From NCBI RefSeq assembly GCF_036884655.1, contig NC_088348.1, positions 27,179,501-27,243,500 of the forward strand: a DNA stretch of 64,000 bases, in the 5' to 3' direction. This document shows, one piece after another, positions 46,917 to 59,670 of the stretch. This stretch comes from Musa acuminata AAA Group. Taxonomy: Eukaryota; Streptophyta; Magnoliopsida; Zingiberales; Musaceae. How positions within the stretch are numbered: the first letter of the stretch is position 1; each line of letters opens with the position of its first letter. The translations under genes were made by a program, and so were the position numbers. The notes beneath the pieces were generated by a model that saw only the letters and a list, made by a program, of their open reading frames with translations, made no database searches and was not told the DNA's origin.

Positions 46917-49900
46917 GCGACGTCGCATCGCCTCGACGACACAGCGTTGCCTTTTCCTTCTCCCACGCAGGGCGACGTCGCCTCGTATATATATATATAT
47001 CGTTCCATCCGGTAACGAACGGTCCGTGTACCGGTACGTACCGCCCATACCGGACGGTATTATTCGAAATTACATACCTTGCTTAGAACTATAATATAAG
47101 ACACCAATACTTATCCACAACTATGGAATGAATTACAAAGAAACTATTACAACAAGTGGTAGTAAACAATTTTAACCCTCAAATTGTCTATCCGAATCAT
47201 TATATCACACAGCATCCTCTCTCCCCAAAAAAGCAAAAGCAAAAGCAAAAACAAAAGATCTTATTAACTGTATATAGTTCACCTTACCATAACATATAAT
47301 AGTCTACAAGATTCAGGCAAAATGTACCTGTTTCACAATGCTAGAACGTCGATCCAATAGCTGAGTACTGAGAGGAGCACCCAGTTGCTTTAGGAGTGCA
47401 AGAAATGATGGATAATCTGTAGCACCTGATAAAATAAATTTAATGTTGATGAGAAAAAATCAAAAGAATAACAATTTGCAAAGCATCTATTTTTCAAGAA
47501 ATAACATGGAAAACCTCGATGAATCATGAAAAATAAACATCATGAAATATATGCAATACACAATAAGAAGTCTTAAAAAAACCATTCAAGACCAATTAAA
47601 TCCAGAACATATGTAGACAAGAGTTTCCAAGGCAAAACAAGAAAAAAAGAGACAAATGCATTGCCTATTATTAAGCCAAGGCATAATTAGAGCGCATTGA
47701 CATGAACATAATATTTTGCTCATTGGTGGCTTCAGTTAAGCATAATTTAGGCACAGCATATTGTATAAAAACAAATCAAATGAGCTGGTTAATTGGTCAC
47801 ATTTTCTTCATGAAATGGGTTGGATTGGTATTATTTTGGGTGCAAAATCTATTCTGAAGAGACTCTCAGAAAGAAAGGCAAAGAGTACAATTCTATAGTA
47901 GGCAAAATTCTTACTTAACAATAAGCAAGAAATCTAGACAAGGTTTTACTATAATGACTCTTTTGTCATCTCTTCACACCAAGTTGCATAGAACATCACG
48001 ACACTCACAAGCCAACATGGCAATAGTCATATAGCTAGAATAGGTTTTTTAAAGATAAAATGTAATACCCCGATTAGTCCCATACTGGAAGTGGGCAAGA
48101 TTAAGATTGAATTATAAGGATCTGATGAGTATACTACTATCAATTTGAACTTAAGTATTTTGACTAGTGGTTTAGGTCAAACGAAGTTGATAGACTCCGT
48201 TAGCATATCGAGCCTAGGTCATGACATTTGGTATCAAAGCCGATCTAGTATTTGGGCACAGTAAGAGGGCTCGAATAGGAAAAAACTACCCGTGGATGGA
48301 GTCAGAGGACATATCACGACGTGGAGCCATCACTGGGCTACGCATCACATGCACCATGCTAGAATTTAATCTAGGCTATTTTGGGCCTTGACGAGAACGT
48401 CAAGCCTTTGAGTGAGGGAAAATTATAACAACCCATCATTCCCACATCAGAAGTGGGCAAGATTAAGATTGGCTTAAAAGGATCTAATGAGTGTACTATT
48501 ATCAACTTTAGCTTAAACATTTTTACCATGATACACAAACAAGATATAAGAAAAAGGAAATATAAAATACATAAAACTTGCCTAATATTTGGTGAATGGG
48601 GGGAGAATAAACATAGACGTGCTCAATATATAACAATCATATGTTCTACACAACCATGCTAAAAGGGAACAACGCAAATAACAAATATAACAAGTAATAC
48701 AGAATTTTGCACAAAACCACTTGCATTATGTGTTACTTACAGATGGGCCCATCCTATATCCAAGTTATATCCCAGCCCAAGAATTATCTCAAATATTAAA
48801 ATTAGAAAAAAGAATTCAACAATACAAAGCTGTGAATAATAAGAGGACAATTTTAAAGATACTAAAATTTAACCATCTATCACCAAAATACTGTTCCCTT
48901 AGTAATTATATCTTCTCTATTTCATTGTTGGCTCATTCTTTTCCTGCCCAGATCTATATAATGAATACATCTCATATTTCTTGAGTTGATTAATTTGTTG
49001 TTTTGCAATTAGATCTTCAGTTGTTCCTAATCCAGTCATTTAATATTTTAAAAGCTTAGATTTACGTGGTTAAACATATTAAGGTTATGACAGTTGTCTT
49101 TCATAAGTAACTATTGGTTTGACTAATGATATTGTATTTACAACAAGAAAAATCAATCCTAACCCATGACCAAAGGTCCCTTCAAGATTCATACACCTGG
49201 AGACTTCTTTGTGATAAAACAGTTGCATGTCATCATAGGCTTGTCAAAGAAATACTGCAGGATTACTTTCCATGTTTATGTAGTCAAATGCCAAAAAGAA
49301 AAAGAATATCAAGGAAAAGTCATAATCCATGTTTCATCAGTCAAACCATCAAAATAGCTAAAGAGAATTTTGCTATGAGAAGGCACACGATCAAAATTTG
49401 GTGAAAAATACAATGTTAGCAGATAAATACTAACATGATGCCTATGCTATGCAAAATTTGGTTATAAAAAAATGAAAATAAAAAATCTCAAATTGGTCAA
49501 ATAACTGCAAGAAAGCTAACCAGCAACTACTATCATATTCAGTAGAGAATAGGCACCCCCAGTAACAACTCAGAAAGGAATCTTAAAGTATAATAGCATA
49601 GATATAATTGCACGATAAATGGAAACAATAAAGTGCACTTAAACCTCCATAGACCAGGCTTTCAACTCTTTGCATGGCAGCAATGCGAAGCGACCAATCT
49701 TTCTCTGGCACTAGTGTAGATGCAATCTTTTCCATTTCTCTCATCAGTTCCTTCTCGGAGTACACTTTGATAGGGGCCACAGGCTTTTCAGTAGCATCAA
49801 TATCACCTACATTTCACTTAAAATTGAACCACAAGAGACCACAGCAAGGAAATAATACAAAATCATAAAAGCAGAAAATAAAGCTAATTATCACATTATA

Positions 49901-52900
49901 TACAAGCCAATCAAATAGGGGCCTGACCAAGAAAATCTAGATGAAGTTCATCAATTTTGAAAGGAAGTATTAATGGAGTTCATTTAATTAACCTGTGTTT
50001 GACATGATCATATGATCCCTATGGCAAATATAGAGACCATATCTGAAAACACATTGAATGTGTACCCTTTCAGGTAATAAACTAGATTCTCTGCCAAAAT
50101 TCTTTAGTTTGTACTATTAAGTGTTTATTTTCTGCTTCCAGACAATTTTATAACATACCCGGACATTCCAGGGTTACCTGAAGTTCTCTACTCTACAATA
50201 TCAAGCAGAGAAATAGCATGATTCGTAAACCCAAAGGGTGTAACAAGTTTCAACTGTATTTATATCATCCTTACGATAGACCAATCAATTGCATGTTCCT
50301 ACTTTGTTCTACCTGACTGAATATCTGTGTACATTCACTACACTATATAAGAAGTGATACATGCAAGGAAAACCATTTTGCATATCGAAACTATGCAGGT
50401 TGATAAGGAAAATTGAGTACATCATTGGCATGCTTCAGCAAATGCCCTGATGACATAGGTGTGCCAATTGAGGAAAAAACAAAAAAAAACAGAAAAACAA
50501 AGGAAGGAATGAAGAATGATAGAGAGAAAAAAAATCAAAAAAGGAATATTCATGTCAATTACCAACACCAATCCTCATCTCTAACAGTGGCAGGTGCTTG
50601 TGCATATTTGATTGCATACCACCACTTGGCTGCCAACTCTTAAGAGTAGACAACCTCAGGCAGTCAAAGATTTCAAAGAATGAACTTAAGACTTGGCTAG
50701 AAGACAAAAAGAATCTGTTATGTAAATCAAAAAGGGAAAACAAGAAAAGAAATACTGCAACATATGGCATTTACGTAATACAACCTGTCTAGTACAGCAT
50801 GGCTGCATCATACTTGCATCTACAGTAATGTCCAAATGAAAATTAGGGACATGACAACTAAAAATTTTGCAAAGCGACATTTAAACCAGAAATGTAATGT
50901 CCATCTCTTTCAGTATAAAGTGTGTCAAAATGATTTCAACATTCCAACTCAATGGATGTTCTCTGGTGAACAGCAACACTTACCACTCGAAAATGAGGTT
51001 TCTCTAGGAGCCATCTTGGTCTTTGGACTGCTCTTCTTATGGTTTGCAGAAGATGGTCTGGTTTCAGCTGATACATAAGAAATTCCAACTCCATCAGATG
51101 GCTGAACTTTCGGTTCTATTTTTTCTAACCTGGCATTGATTTCTTTAAGCTGCACAGTTGATAATTGTTTCAAGTAAAATCAGCCATCTCTCAGAATGGA
51201 GGCTTCTCACAAGCTAAGAACTTAGACTTGATTGTAAATAGCCATACATCCAGAAAACTTAATTCTGATGTAAGAAACTGAATTTAGCATGTTCCAAAAC
51301 CTTGAACACTCACCATGGAAGAAGGAAGATGGTGACGGTGCAACTCCTCACGAAATTGAGGTCCACCTTGTGCATACATCTCCTACAAAAAAAAAGAAGA
51401 AACTAATCTTAACTAAACTGTCAATATTATAGTCATATATGTCACGCTTGTCATACATATTTTAATTTATGCATTTAGCTAATTTTGCTAATTTTAAGCA
51501 TCCAAGATCAAGTTTTGTGTCCACACATAAAGAATTAACTTCACATTTCTGATCAGGAATTTAAAATACCATATTTATCCAGTGCCGATGATCAGGCATA
51601 CATGGTATATTTTTAGAACAATAATTGAAAATAGTCAATATGTCAGTGCTAAAGCTGCATTTGGCATATTGCATTAATCTTGATGTGATGTACTGATCAG
51701 TTTGAACCCTTGTCTCTAGTAATATCTCACTGTTCATGCCTACATTTGATATAGGTCTTGCTGCAGTCAGAATGTGTCAATAATTGTTCATGGAATGCTG
51801 GGCCTTGATGTAGAAGAAAAATGCTGGTTCAGCTTAAGTCCTCCTTTGAATGCCCAAGTGCCAATCTGTCACATCCAATTTAACCAATTCAAGGCAGCAT
51901 TTGTTTTTGGAGTATTGTCATAAGCATATTTGATTTTTTATAGTTGAATTCAGCTAATAAATTTGTAATTTATAATAACTGCAAGGATAGTAATATGGTA
52001 AGTACGATGTTTACAAATAAGATACCGGGGACATGAATCTCATAAGAAAAGAGAGCATTCATCATAAGTTTTCTTTTTCCTTGCTATTTTAGATTTCTGA
52101 ATTGATTAGAACGTGAATCTAAAAGGTCTACAAAGTGATATCTGCTAGGCCAAGAAAATTAAATAGGTATTGATGACTGACTTGACAAAATGTTGGCATT
52201 TTTTTTCTTATCACTTGTTTTTTTTCTCTTTCCCATCTCTATTTCTCTTCTGAAGTCCATGCTAATCTTCCTTCTTAGCTACCACTTAGTAAAGTAGTAT
52301 ATCCCTTCTCGTCTCCTATTTATTGAGCCCTCTACAAGTAGTGTTTTCTCCTAATAGCATGCACCTCTTGTTGTTTCACTTACTAACTTCAATTACACTC
52401 AGAATGATGTTTTTCCATTGAAAGAAATGTTCCACCAAACTCATCAACATCTGTGGAGGATGGATATTGTTCCATACATAAGATATTTTATGCATATCAC
52501 AACAAAAATATTTAAATACACAATATCATACAAGAGAATCCATAAGATTTGTTTTAAATGGTAGAATCATGACAACTAATAATCTCTACAGTATAATCAT
52601 CACAAAAAAGCTAACTATACAAAATGATGCTTTAGACCACAAGGAAAGAAATATTAGATCATCATCTTAATTTCATTATCCATAACTTTATGCTCAACAC
52701 AAACAACATCTGACAATATACTAAAATCATACATCCAATAAGTTCCTCCAATAACTACATTTAAGTATCTAAAGGGTGTTCGATAATTCCATAATCATTT
52801 AAAACTGTACTTCTGATGAGCATCCAATGAAACATCAATATCTTCCATGTCTCTAATATGAGTGCAAAAACTTTTTGAAGCATTTTTTTTCTCACAGACA

Positions 52901-54642
52901 ATAAATCATAGAGGTTTATCAGAATATTCAAATGGGTATACATGGAAAGATATGGCTGAAAGAAATCATTTGGGCAGTCTGAAACATTAAAAAAATTAAT
53001 GAGCACATTGAGAGATGGTCACTCCTCATCATCCATTCATTTAAAGATTATGGCAATTAGGAGTAGCGCATAGTTAATTTTTTAAAAATATTGTGCACTA
53101 CATTCAAATAGGTAACATCTTAAGTATTATAATCTATCCCTTCTAATCTTAATCACATTTATGTTATGATGAAAAAAACACTATGCTGACTAGATATCAA
53201 AAGTTGCCCATACTACATGGCATATCCAACTTCATATTAAAGGTGTCAAAAGTCAGACACTACTTTGCTCAGATCATTTTAAACACCAGATGATGCAGAA
53301 GTTGAAAAAGCATTTAAAAACAACATGCTGACCTCAATACATAAAGTAGCAGCTTCCCTAACACTCTGATTAGAGTCAGTCAACAACTGCAAAACCTGCA
53401 AACAAAGGGGAAAACACTTTGTGGGACATAGATAAATACATCATGAAGTTCCATATGAACGTGCATGTGACAACAAAACAAGCCTTTCAAAATCAAAAAG
53501 CTACACGTACAGGAGGAAGAATAACTCGCTGAAGAGGGAGTTCGGTTGAAGCAAAAAGTCCAATAGCTGTCATTACTGTGCGTGCAAATTCTTCCCTCAC
53601 TCTCCAACTTCTATGTGTCCAAGCATAACTACCAGCTCTTTCGACGATGATGGTCGGGGAGGATACCTAACTTACATATGAACATCAGATTGTTAGTCGA
53701 TATCCTATACAGGAAATTGCAGGCAGAATCACACACAGTGTTGGCGTGGTTGAATAGACAAACTTATTCTTATCAAGATCAAAATCAGTTAAAACAAGCA
53801 GGACAGAAAATATGGCATATTAAACTAAAGAATCTGAGAAGGAAACTCAGGTGGTTAGTCATAAAAAAAAAATCAGTGATTGACAACAACAAGAACAGAT
53901 AAAGAACCTTTAAACTTCGATGGTTGACCGAGCTCTCATAAGAGGCATCATGGAAAGGCTGTCACCGCGAAGTCAGAAACCCTAAATCGTCATCATCATT
54001 TATTAATACAATATGAAACCTAAGACAGACCACGAAATTCCATTTATCGTGTCCCAAGAAGACGAATATAAATCCAGCCTATTCGAGTTCGTATATCTGG
54101 ACCAGTTAAGAAAATGCATTTTCTGATATTTCAACGGAGAGTCAACAGATCCAATAGTGCATTTTATAGATATATCTAACCCTTGAAACAATAAAACTAA
54201 ACGAGACTGTTCCCATTTGTTTTCTTTTGTTGCACTTAAGAACTAAACGAATCAAGAAAATTCCAATTTCAGAACAGAGAAAGATAAATAAATTGCAAAG
54301 AACCCCAACCTCCATGAGAGTGATCAGAAGCTGCCTCGCCGCGTCCCGCACAGGCTGCTTCCCGTCCCCCAGCCTCTCGACGACGGCCGGCACGAGGCCG
54401 TTGAAGTGGAGCTTGAGGTGCTCCCCGGAGAGCACGGCCGCGGCGGACAGCGCCTGGAGCGCCCCCTGGGAGACCCGGAAGTTGCTGTCCTTGAGCAGAT
54501 CCATGCATGCGTCGACGAGGGCGGTGACCTCCGCAGTGGAGAGGCTCTTGGTGGTGGCCTCCAGGACCTGGTGGAGCCGCTCCACCCCGGCCATCCGCTC
54601 CTTCGTGTCCTTGGCCCGCGCCATCTCCAATGCCTCCTCCAT
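34693..54642 (-). CDS. CLASP: CLASP, CLIP-associating microtubule plus-end protein
   Basis: Twenty-one minus-strand exons, all with consistent phases: 54642-54310, 53666-53511, 53395-53333, 51382-51314, 51149-50984, 49806-49645, 47425-47328, 45392-45318, 45242-45174, 45078-44993, 44909-44792, 44426-44328, 44253-43896, 43722-41957, 41811-41710, 40359-40255, 40166-40092, 40015-39947, 39835-39767, 37666-37565, 34845-34693. They sum to 4,293 nt, or 1430 residues, close to the Arabidopsis CLASP length. Order: N-terminal TOG/HEAT repeats ([17 protein letters not shown] start), a second TOG-like block (about 310-550), a Ser-rich basic linker (about 560-800), a central TOG block with [19 protein letters not shown], and a C-terminal CLIP-interacting HEAT domain ending [15 protein letters not shown] binds microtubules and stabilises plus ends, affecting cortical arrays, division and cell expansion. 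Introns total about 15.7 kb and hold small transposons. Confidence 0.95.
38437..38645. repeat. Imperfect duplication (about 100-113 bp) in a CLASP intron
   Basis: GCACATTAAATTCT at 38437 recurs at 38550, and GAAACCCATCAACATGTTT followed by CAGGATGAACATAA occurs twice. Spacing differs by a small indel. It lies in the intron between exons 20 and 19. Confidence 0.7.
46664..47081. mobile_element. MITE with 8-bp TSD, hAT-like, in a CLASP intron
   Basis: A 418-bp element with terminal inverted repeats CAAGGTTCGTAATTTCG (left) and CGAAATTACATACCTTG (right), 15 of 17 positions pairing. It is flanked by the 8-bp direct repeat CTTAGAAC (46656-46663 and 47082-47089). Inside are GGTATACCG-like inverted motifs and a (TA)n core. 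No coding capacity. An 8-bp TSD is typical of hAT elements. It sits between CLASP exons 8 and 7. Confidence 0.85.
46851..46912. repeat. (TA)n microsatellite within the MITE
   Basis: About 31 TA units inside the MITE, between short GC-rich segments that contain related GGCGACGTCGC and GGCGACATCG motifs. Confidence 0.85.
48061..48528 (+). mobile_element. TRIM-like miniature LTR retrotransposon, 3' end truncated
   Basis: An LTR-like segment of 166 bp (48061-48226) starts TGTAATACCCCG and ends CATGACA. TTTGGTATCAAAGC follows directly; TGGTATCA is the classic initiator-Met tRNA primer site. About 180 bp later, a purine-rich GAGTGAGGGAAAA precedes a second copy of the LTR (from about 48424, sharing GAAGTGGGCAAGATTAAGA). 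That copy breaks off near 48528. There is no coding region. It sits in the CLASP intron between exons 7 and 6 and is old, judging by LTR divergence. Confidence 0.75.
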
Positions 54643-56909
54643 CGGACCCCCGGCGAGAGGACCGCCGATCTCGAACAATAAGGCCAAGAATTAGGGTTCC
54701 GCCCCCCGGGAGACAGTAAGAACTATCGGATCTGGTGGAATTTGGGGCCAAACTTCTCCCGAGGATCGACAGATCGAGAGAGAGACAAAGAAAGAGAGAG
54801 AGAGAAGCAAGCCAGTAAAAGGGCAAGCTGGAGAGCGAGAAAGAGCCGAGATCGGTTTCCATCCCACTTTATATGCCACTATACATCACGAGATTCACCG
54901 TGTTGCCACCAGCTTTAATCCTCTCCTCCCATGTTTCTTCGTGTCGAGAACGTTCGCTCGAAGACCGTCGATCCTACCTCGAGATGCATCCAACGGTTCG
55001 CGTACGAGATCCATGCGACCGCAGTAAGACCACGAACCGGACTGCATTACCACTATCCATCATAAGATTCACCATATTGCCACCGATCGCCGTTCTCGCC
55101 ACGAGCGAGGGCCGTCGATCCTCGATCCGGAAGCATCCGACGGCAGATACCTCAGTCGAGTACAAGCTCGGTGCGACCGCGATAAGACCACGAAGCGACC
55201 GAGTCGGAAGGTTCCGGAACACGAATCGATAGGCCAATAATTGACCTCCTACATCCCCAAATTTACGAAACTAACCCACGGTCCCCCCGTTCTATCGACA
55301 CGTAAAATATCAACCCGCAAAGGAGACCGTCACACGACCGCCACGTATTGTGTCGAGATGCGGAAACGGCGCGATGGCCGGAGCCGAGGAGATGGGGTAA
55401 GAAATCGAAGGAAAGGGGGAGGAGGCAGAAAGGTGGGTTTGTTGGGGCGTAAGCATCATCATTCGGGTGGGTGGGGAGGCGGCCATCACCGTTGGTTTCT
55501 GGGCCCCACGCGGCAAAAAAGGTTAGAGACGAGGTGGGGCCCAGAAAGGGTGGGAGCTTTGGCACACTGTTAAGAGTAGGACACTGTTGAAGATGGATGT
55601 GCGGACCAAATATATTGTTCCTGTCACGGATGTCAAAGAAGATGACAAGAAAGCAAATTATTAGTGCTATAAATAAGGAGGCAGAACGTATCATTCTGTT
55701 TTAATTAGAAATAGGGATAATAATTTCCGGACCAAATCCCTCGATTCATTACTTTGATAGACTCTAATCATCGATATTACAAAAATGATGATATCATGTA
55801 TTATTGTAGTTCTTTTATTGTCTTGAAAAATTAGTATATGTTACTTCTATTTTTCTAATCTGATTTTTTTTTGCGAGAAAAAAAAAATCATAGTGAAAAA
55901 TGTAAAATATATATATATATAGTAATAAATAGTTCCCCAAAAAAAATCTCTTAGACTTGATGGACTTGTTTTATAAAAAAGGTTAGGTTTGACTAATACA
56001 TCTATATCTGTATGTATGTATGTATGTATGTATAAAAGAGATATTACACATAATTTATTCTTATTATGTTGATGTATTATCTTTACCTAATGCTACATTA
56101 AATTTCACATGATCAAAAACTCTATCTCATTCACTCAATATTGTTATATGGGATTTAGTTTTATAAAGTTAATAATGTAGTACTAACTAAGACATCGACT
56201 TGACTTCATGAGATTAGTCATATGATACTAACCGATAAACTACCTTCGTATCATTTGAGTTTGTCATATGATTTCACATTCATTAATGATCGAATAAATA
56301 CATAATTATTCATACTATTTATTTTAATATTAATTGATTATCATATATATATATGATAAGAAGAAGTTAAATATATCTATAAAAAATAATATCTCATTTC
56401 ACATACAAATGGATTTAAATTTAGGATATGAAATTGAACCTAAATAGTAATTAAACAGCAACAAAATAGAGATAAATATTCAAGTCTTTGGGTTTGGTAT
56501 GCATTAAAATATTCAAGTCCATCAATTTCAGTTGGTGATTGAATCAACCCACCAACCTTCTGAATGCACACTTTATCTCGTTGTTGTCTTTCTATAATGC
56601 CACTCTTAACTTTATCGCCGAGTCGTAATCAATCGTCTTCAGCTCTAAAGAGAACATACAATATTTTATGTGCGCATAATATCTATCATATGATATTATA
56701 ATAGGATACATATTATATGTTGTGTTTACAGGGCTACAATGTCTCGACCATGCACGGGTGGACGTTGACCGAGTCGCACGTAGGTCAACAAACGCGCAGG
56801 TCGTTCACGTCCACCACCCAAACTTAGGCGGAATCGAAAACGACGATGCCGTGAACAGAAAGCTCAATGCATTCGCTTCGCCCTTTCGCTTTCCTCGGTG
56901 GCAGCGGCG
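54643..56909. other. Bidirectional intergenic region between CLASP and the USP-like gene
   Basis: CLASP (minus) and the USP-like gene (plus) are head to head. Near CLASP there is a GA-rich 5' UTR (54775-54810) and GC-rich DNA to about 55570. Scattered short open frames there have no recognisable domain or splice support. From 55600 to 56700 the DNA is strongly AT-rich with TGTA repeats near 56012-56032. Confidence 0.5.
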
Positions 56910-57705
56910 ATGGACGGTTGCGGGAGTCCGGCGGGAAAGAGAAGGATCATGGTGGTCGCCGACCCGGGCCGGGAGTCGGCCGCGGCGCTCGAGTGGGCGC
57001 TCTACCACGCGGTTCTCGAGCACGACGACATCATCCTGCTGCACGTCGAGCCGGTGAGCGCGCGGCGCGCCTCCGCGCTCTCCTCCTTCCTCTCTCGTCC
57101 GCCCTCGGCGGTGTCACCGGTGCTGTTTCCTCAGGCCGCCGCCGTCGCCGCCGCCGTGGGGGCGGGCGACGGGTGCGGCGACTATGAGTTCCTGGACGCG
57201 ATGAGGGCGAGGTGCCAGGCGGTGCAGCCGACGGTGAGGGTGCAGATCGAGAGGGTGGAGATGGAGAGCAAGGACAAAGCGGCCGCCATTCTCACGCAGA
57301 CGCAGCTGTCCCGGGCCGACCTCCTCGTCATCGGTCAGCGCCGGAACGCCACCTCCTTCTTGGGGTAAGCGTGACCAGGCATTAATCGTAACCAAGAAAA
57401 CGGGTGGGATGAATTAATGAAGGCGTTAATCGGAGATGTTCTCATTCATCCTTCAGTATACTAAACGAATGATGTTGATATACGATTGTAATTAATCATC
57501 GTCATGGCTTCTCTGATCGACCTCGTGTCGGTTTTGGTCTTGCAGGTGCAAGCTCAGTGGAAGCATGTCGAGTAAAGGGCCGGACACGGCAGAGTTCCTG
57601 ATCGAGAACAGCAAGTGCCTGTGTGTTGGTGTCCAAAAGAAGGGCCAAACCGCAGGCTATCTCCTCAACACCAAGACTCACAAGAACTTCTGGCTTCTTG
57701 CTTAG
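56910..57705 (+). CDS. Universal stress protein-like (UspA family) protein
   Basis: Exons 56910-57364 and 57546-57705 (donor GGG|GTAAGC, acceptor CTTGCAG, phase 2) encode 204 residues. The ATG at 56910 is the first in frame after the promoter. A beta-strand opening (KRRIMVVADPGRESAAALEWALYHAV) and LVIGQRRNATSFLG near the end of exon 1 match the USP/adenine nucleotide alpha-hydrolase-like fold. An Ala-rich insertion (about 60-85) is unusual. The usual G-X2-G-X9-G-S/T nucleotide-binding motif is only partly present (GQRRNATSFLGCKLSGS), so ATP binding is doubtful. The C terminus ends KNFWLLA, a conserved-looking tail in plant relatives. Probably a soluble cytosolic or nuclear protein; partners are unknown. 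Very GC-rich exon 1. Confidence 0.82.
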
Positions 57706-58529
57706 AACTCATCCATGGATGGAGTCGTGGAAGTCAATGAGCAGGTGAAGCATAGGAAGCTTAAGACATACACAAAACGACGGTTTACGGCTGCTGATCG
57801 CATGATATATACATATACATATACATATATATATACATATATATATATACATATACATATATATATATATATGTATATATATATAGTTTTCTTCTTTTTC
57901 CTTCTCTCTTCTACAACCTTTTTGTGAGCTAAGGAGAGATGCGTTGACGCATCAATGGTGCTCGGCATCTTAGAACTATGTATGTGCGTGGAATAAAATA
58001 GTATGTGAGAACTATCGAGTCCACAACTTATCATAAACGAATCATGGAACCATTTCGTTTTTCTTCTATTGAGCAGAACACGTATCCTTCTGCTCTTGTA
58101 AGCTGCAGCTTTTTTGTTCTCGATCGTCGATGGATCTCTCTCTTTATGTTGTTTGGAGTGAAGGGATGTGCTGCATGCACGTTGGTACAAATAGAGTTAC
58201 AGGTGGCCCAAAGTTTCTCGACAAGAGAGCTTTTATTACGAGTTTTAAGTTCCAATTATTTGGGATGACTATATAATTTTTTCTTCGTCATTATATACCA
58301 ATTTCACTAAATTTAAAACAATTTTAAATCCTTATTTATAGCCTATACCAAAACCTTTTTAGGCTCTCTCTCTCTCTCTCTCTCTCTCTCTATGCCTCTC
58401 ATGCCATCAACATTAACATAAATAGCATCGGCTCATCTAACCATCAGAAAATAAATACTCGTATTCGTTGGTATTCTATAATCATGCAATGAAGGCCACA
58501 TTGGTAGAATAAATAAACGGGAGGTAATT

Positions 58530-58570
<41 letters not shown>

Positions 58571-58848
58571 ATATATCGTGCAATCTATTGCTCATTCTTC
58601 TTCAACCTATGGTGCAATCAATCGTGCTCTTCTTGTTGTTGCTTCTTTCATATATCTACTACAGGCCTGATAACAGTATGATTGAAGTGGTATCATACCT
58701 TGTAATGTACTATTATGTAATGAAGAAACTAATATTAGTCGAAGAAGAAACTTGCTACAGATGTCTGCCCATTAATTAGTTTCTAGGATCTGCCCACATA
58801 CATTAATGTAAGTTCTCCCTACATGATGTTGCCAGCGACATGATGTAC
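57706..58848. other. Convergent intergenic region with simple repeats
   Basis: Holds the 3' flanks of the USP-like and MYB genes. It contains an interrupted TA/CATATA run at 57805-57885 and two CT microsatellites at 58364-58391 and 58533-58567. No gene is supported. Confidence 0.6.
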
Positions 58849-59670
58849 TCAATCCTTCACTTGAGATGTGCTGCCACCCTCGGTGTACTCAGATGCATTG
58901 TCGTCGTCGTCAAGGTTCCACAGGCACCCCCACGAGCCATCCTCGTCGCTCATGTATCCCTGGAAGCCGCCACCTTGAAGCACGTAGGCCATCTCCTGCA
59001 CCTCTTCCGCTCGCATGGCATCCTCCTCCACTTGCTTCATCGTCGACGTCCCCCCCATGTCTTCCGCTTCCTGCTGCTGCTGCTTGTGCTTCTGCCGCTC
59101 TTGCTGCTGCCTCACGAGGAGTCTGGCTCTCGCCCTCTCGGCTTTCTTCCTCGGGGTGTTGTCCTTCTTGAAATGGGTCCTCCAGTAGTTCTTGATCTCG
59201 TTGTCGGTCCTCCCCGGCAGGCTTCGAGCAATGGCGGACCACCTGCAGCTTGCTGCGCAGGTTAACCGCGGAGTCGATGAAGAGTGTGAGGAGAGCAGAA
59301 GAGGTACTTGGTGTGGTACCTGTTTCCCCACAGGGCATGCAGCTCTTGTATGGTGTTCTCCTCTTGTGGAGTGATGCTGCCTCTCTTGAGGTCCGGCCTC
59401 AGGTAGTTCACCCACCGAAGCCTGCAGCTCTTCCCGCTCCTCCGCAGACCTGAATCAATCCATTAGTATCTGAGAACTGAAGGCGCCAGTGCAGCGAACT
59501 CAGATCGGAGGAACACTCGGTGATCACCGACCTGATAACTTGGAGACCGAGTTCCATTGTCCTTCGCCATGGAGGGTGACATGCTCGATGAGGAGTTGAT
59601 CCTCTTGCACGGTCCAAGGACCCTTTCTCCAGCCATCTTCTGTAGTACCCCAACCCAACTGCCCGTCCAT
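58849..59670 (-). CDS. R2R3-MYB transcription factor
   Basis: Three minus-strand exons, 59670-59532, 59449-59320 and 59242-58849, with phases 1 and 2 at the junctions (TCAG|GTCGGT, TTCAG, ACAG|GTACCA, CTGCAG). These are the classic R2R3-MYB intron positions. The product is 220 residues. The start [19 protein letters not shown] is preceded by an in-frame TGA. R2 runs [20 protein letters not shown] to [15 protein letters not shown]3 runs [17 protein letters not shown] to [17 protein letters not shown]. The C-terminal part is Gln-rich and then acidic ([18 protein letters not shown]). The repeat sequence is closest, from memory, to the MYB27/48/59 group, but the subgroup is not certain. It is a nuclear DNA-binding regulator; whether it activates or represses cannot be read from the sequence. 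Confidence 0.92.

Noticed and set aside
57702..58190. Minus-strand open frame with Tyr/Ile repeats
   Set aside because: The frame is mostly translated TA/CATATA microsatellite in the convergent intergenic region.
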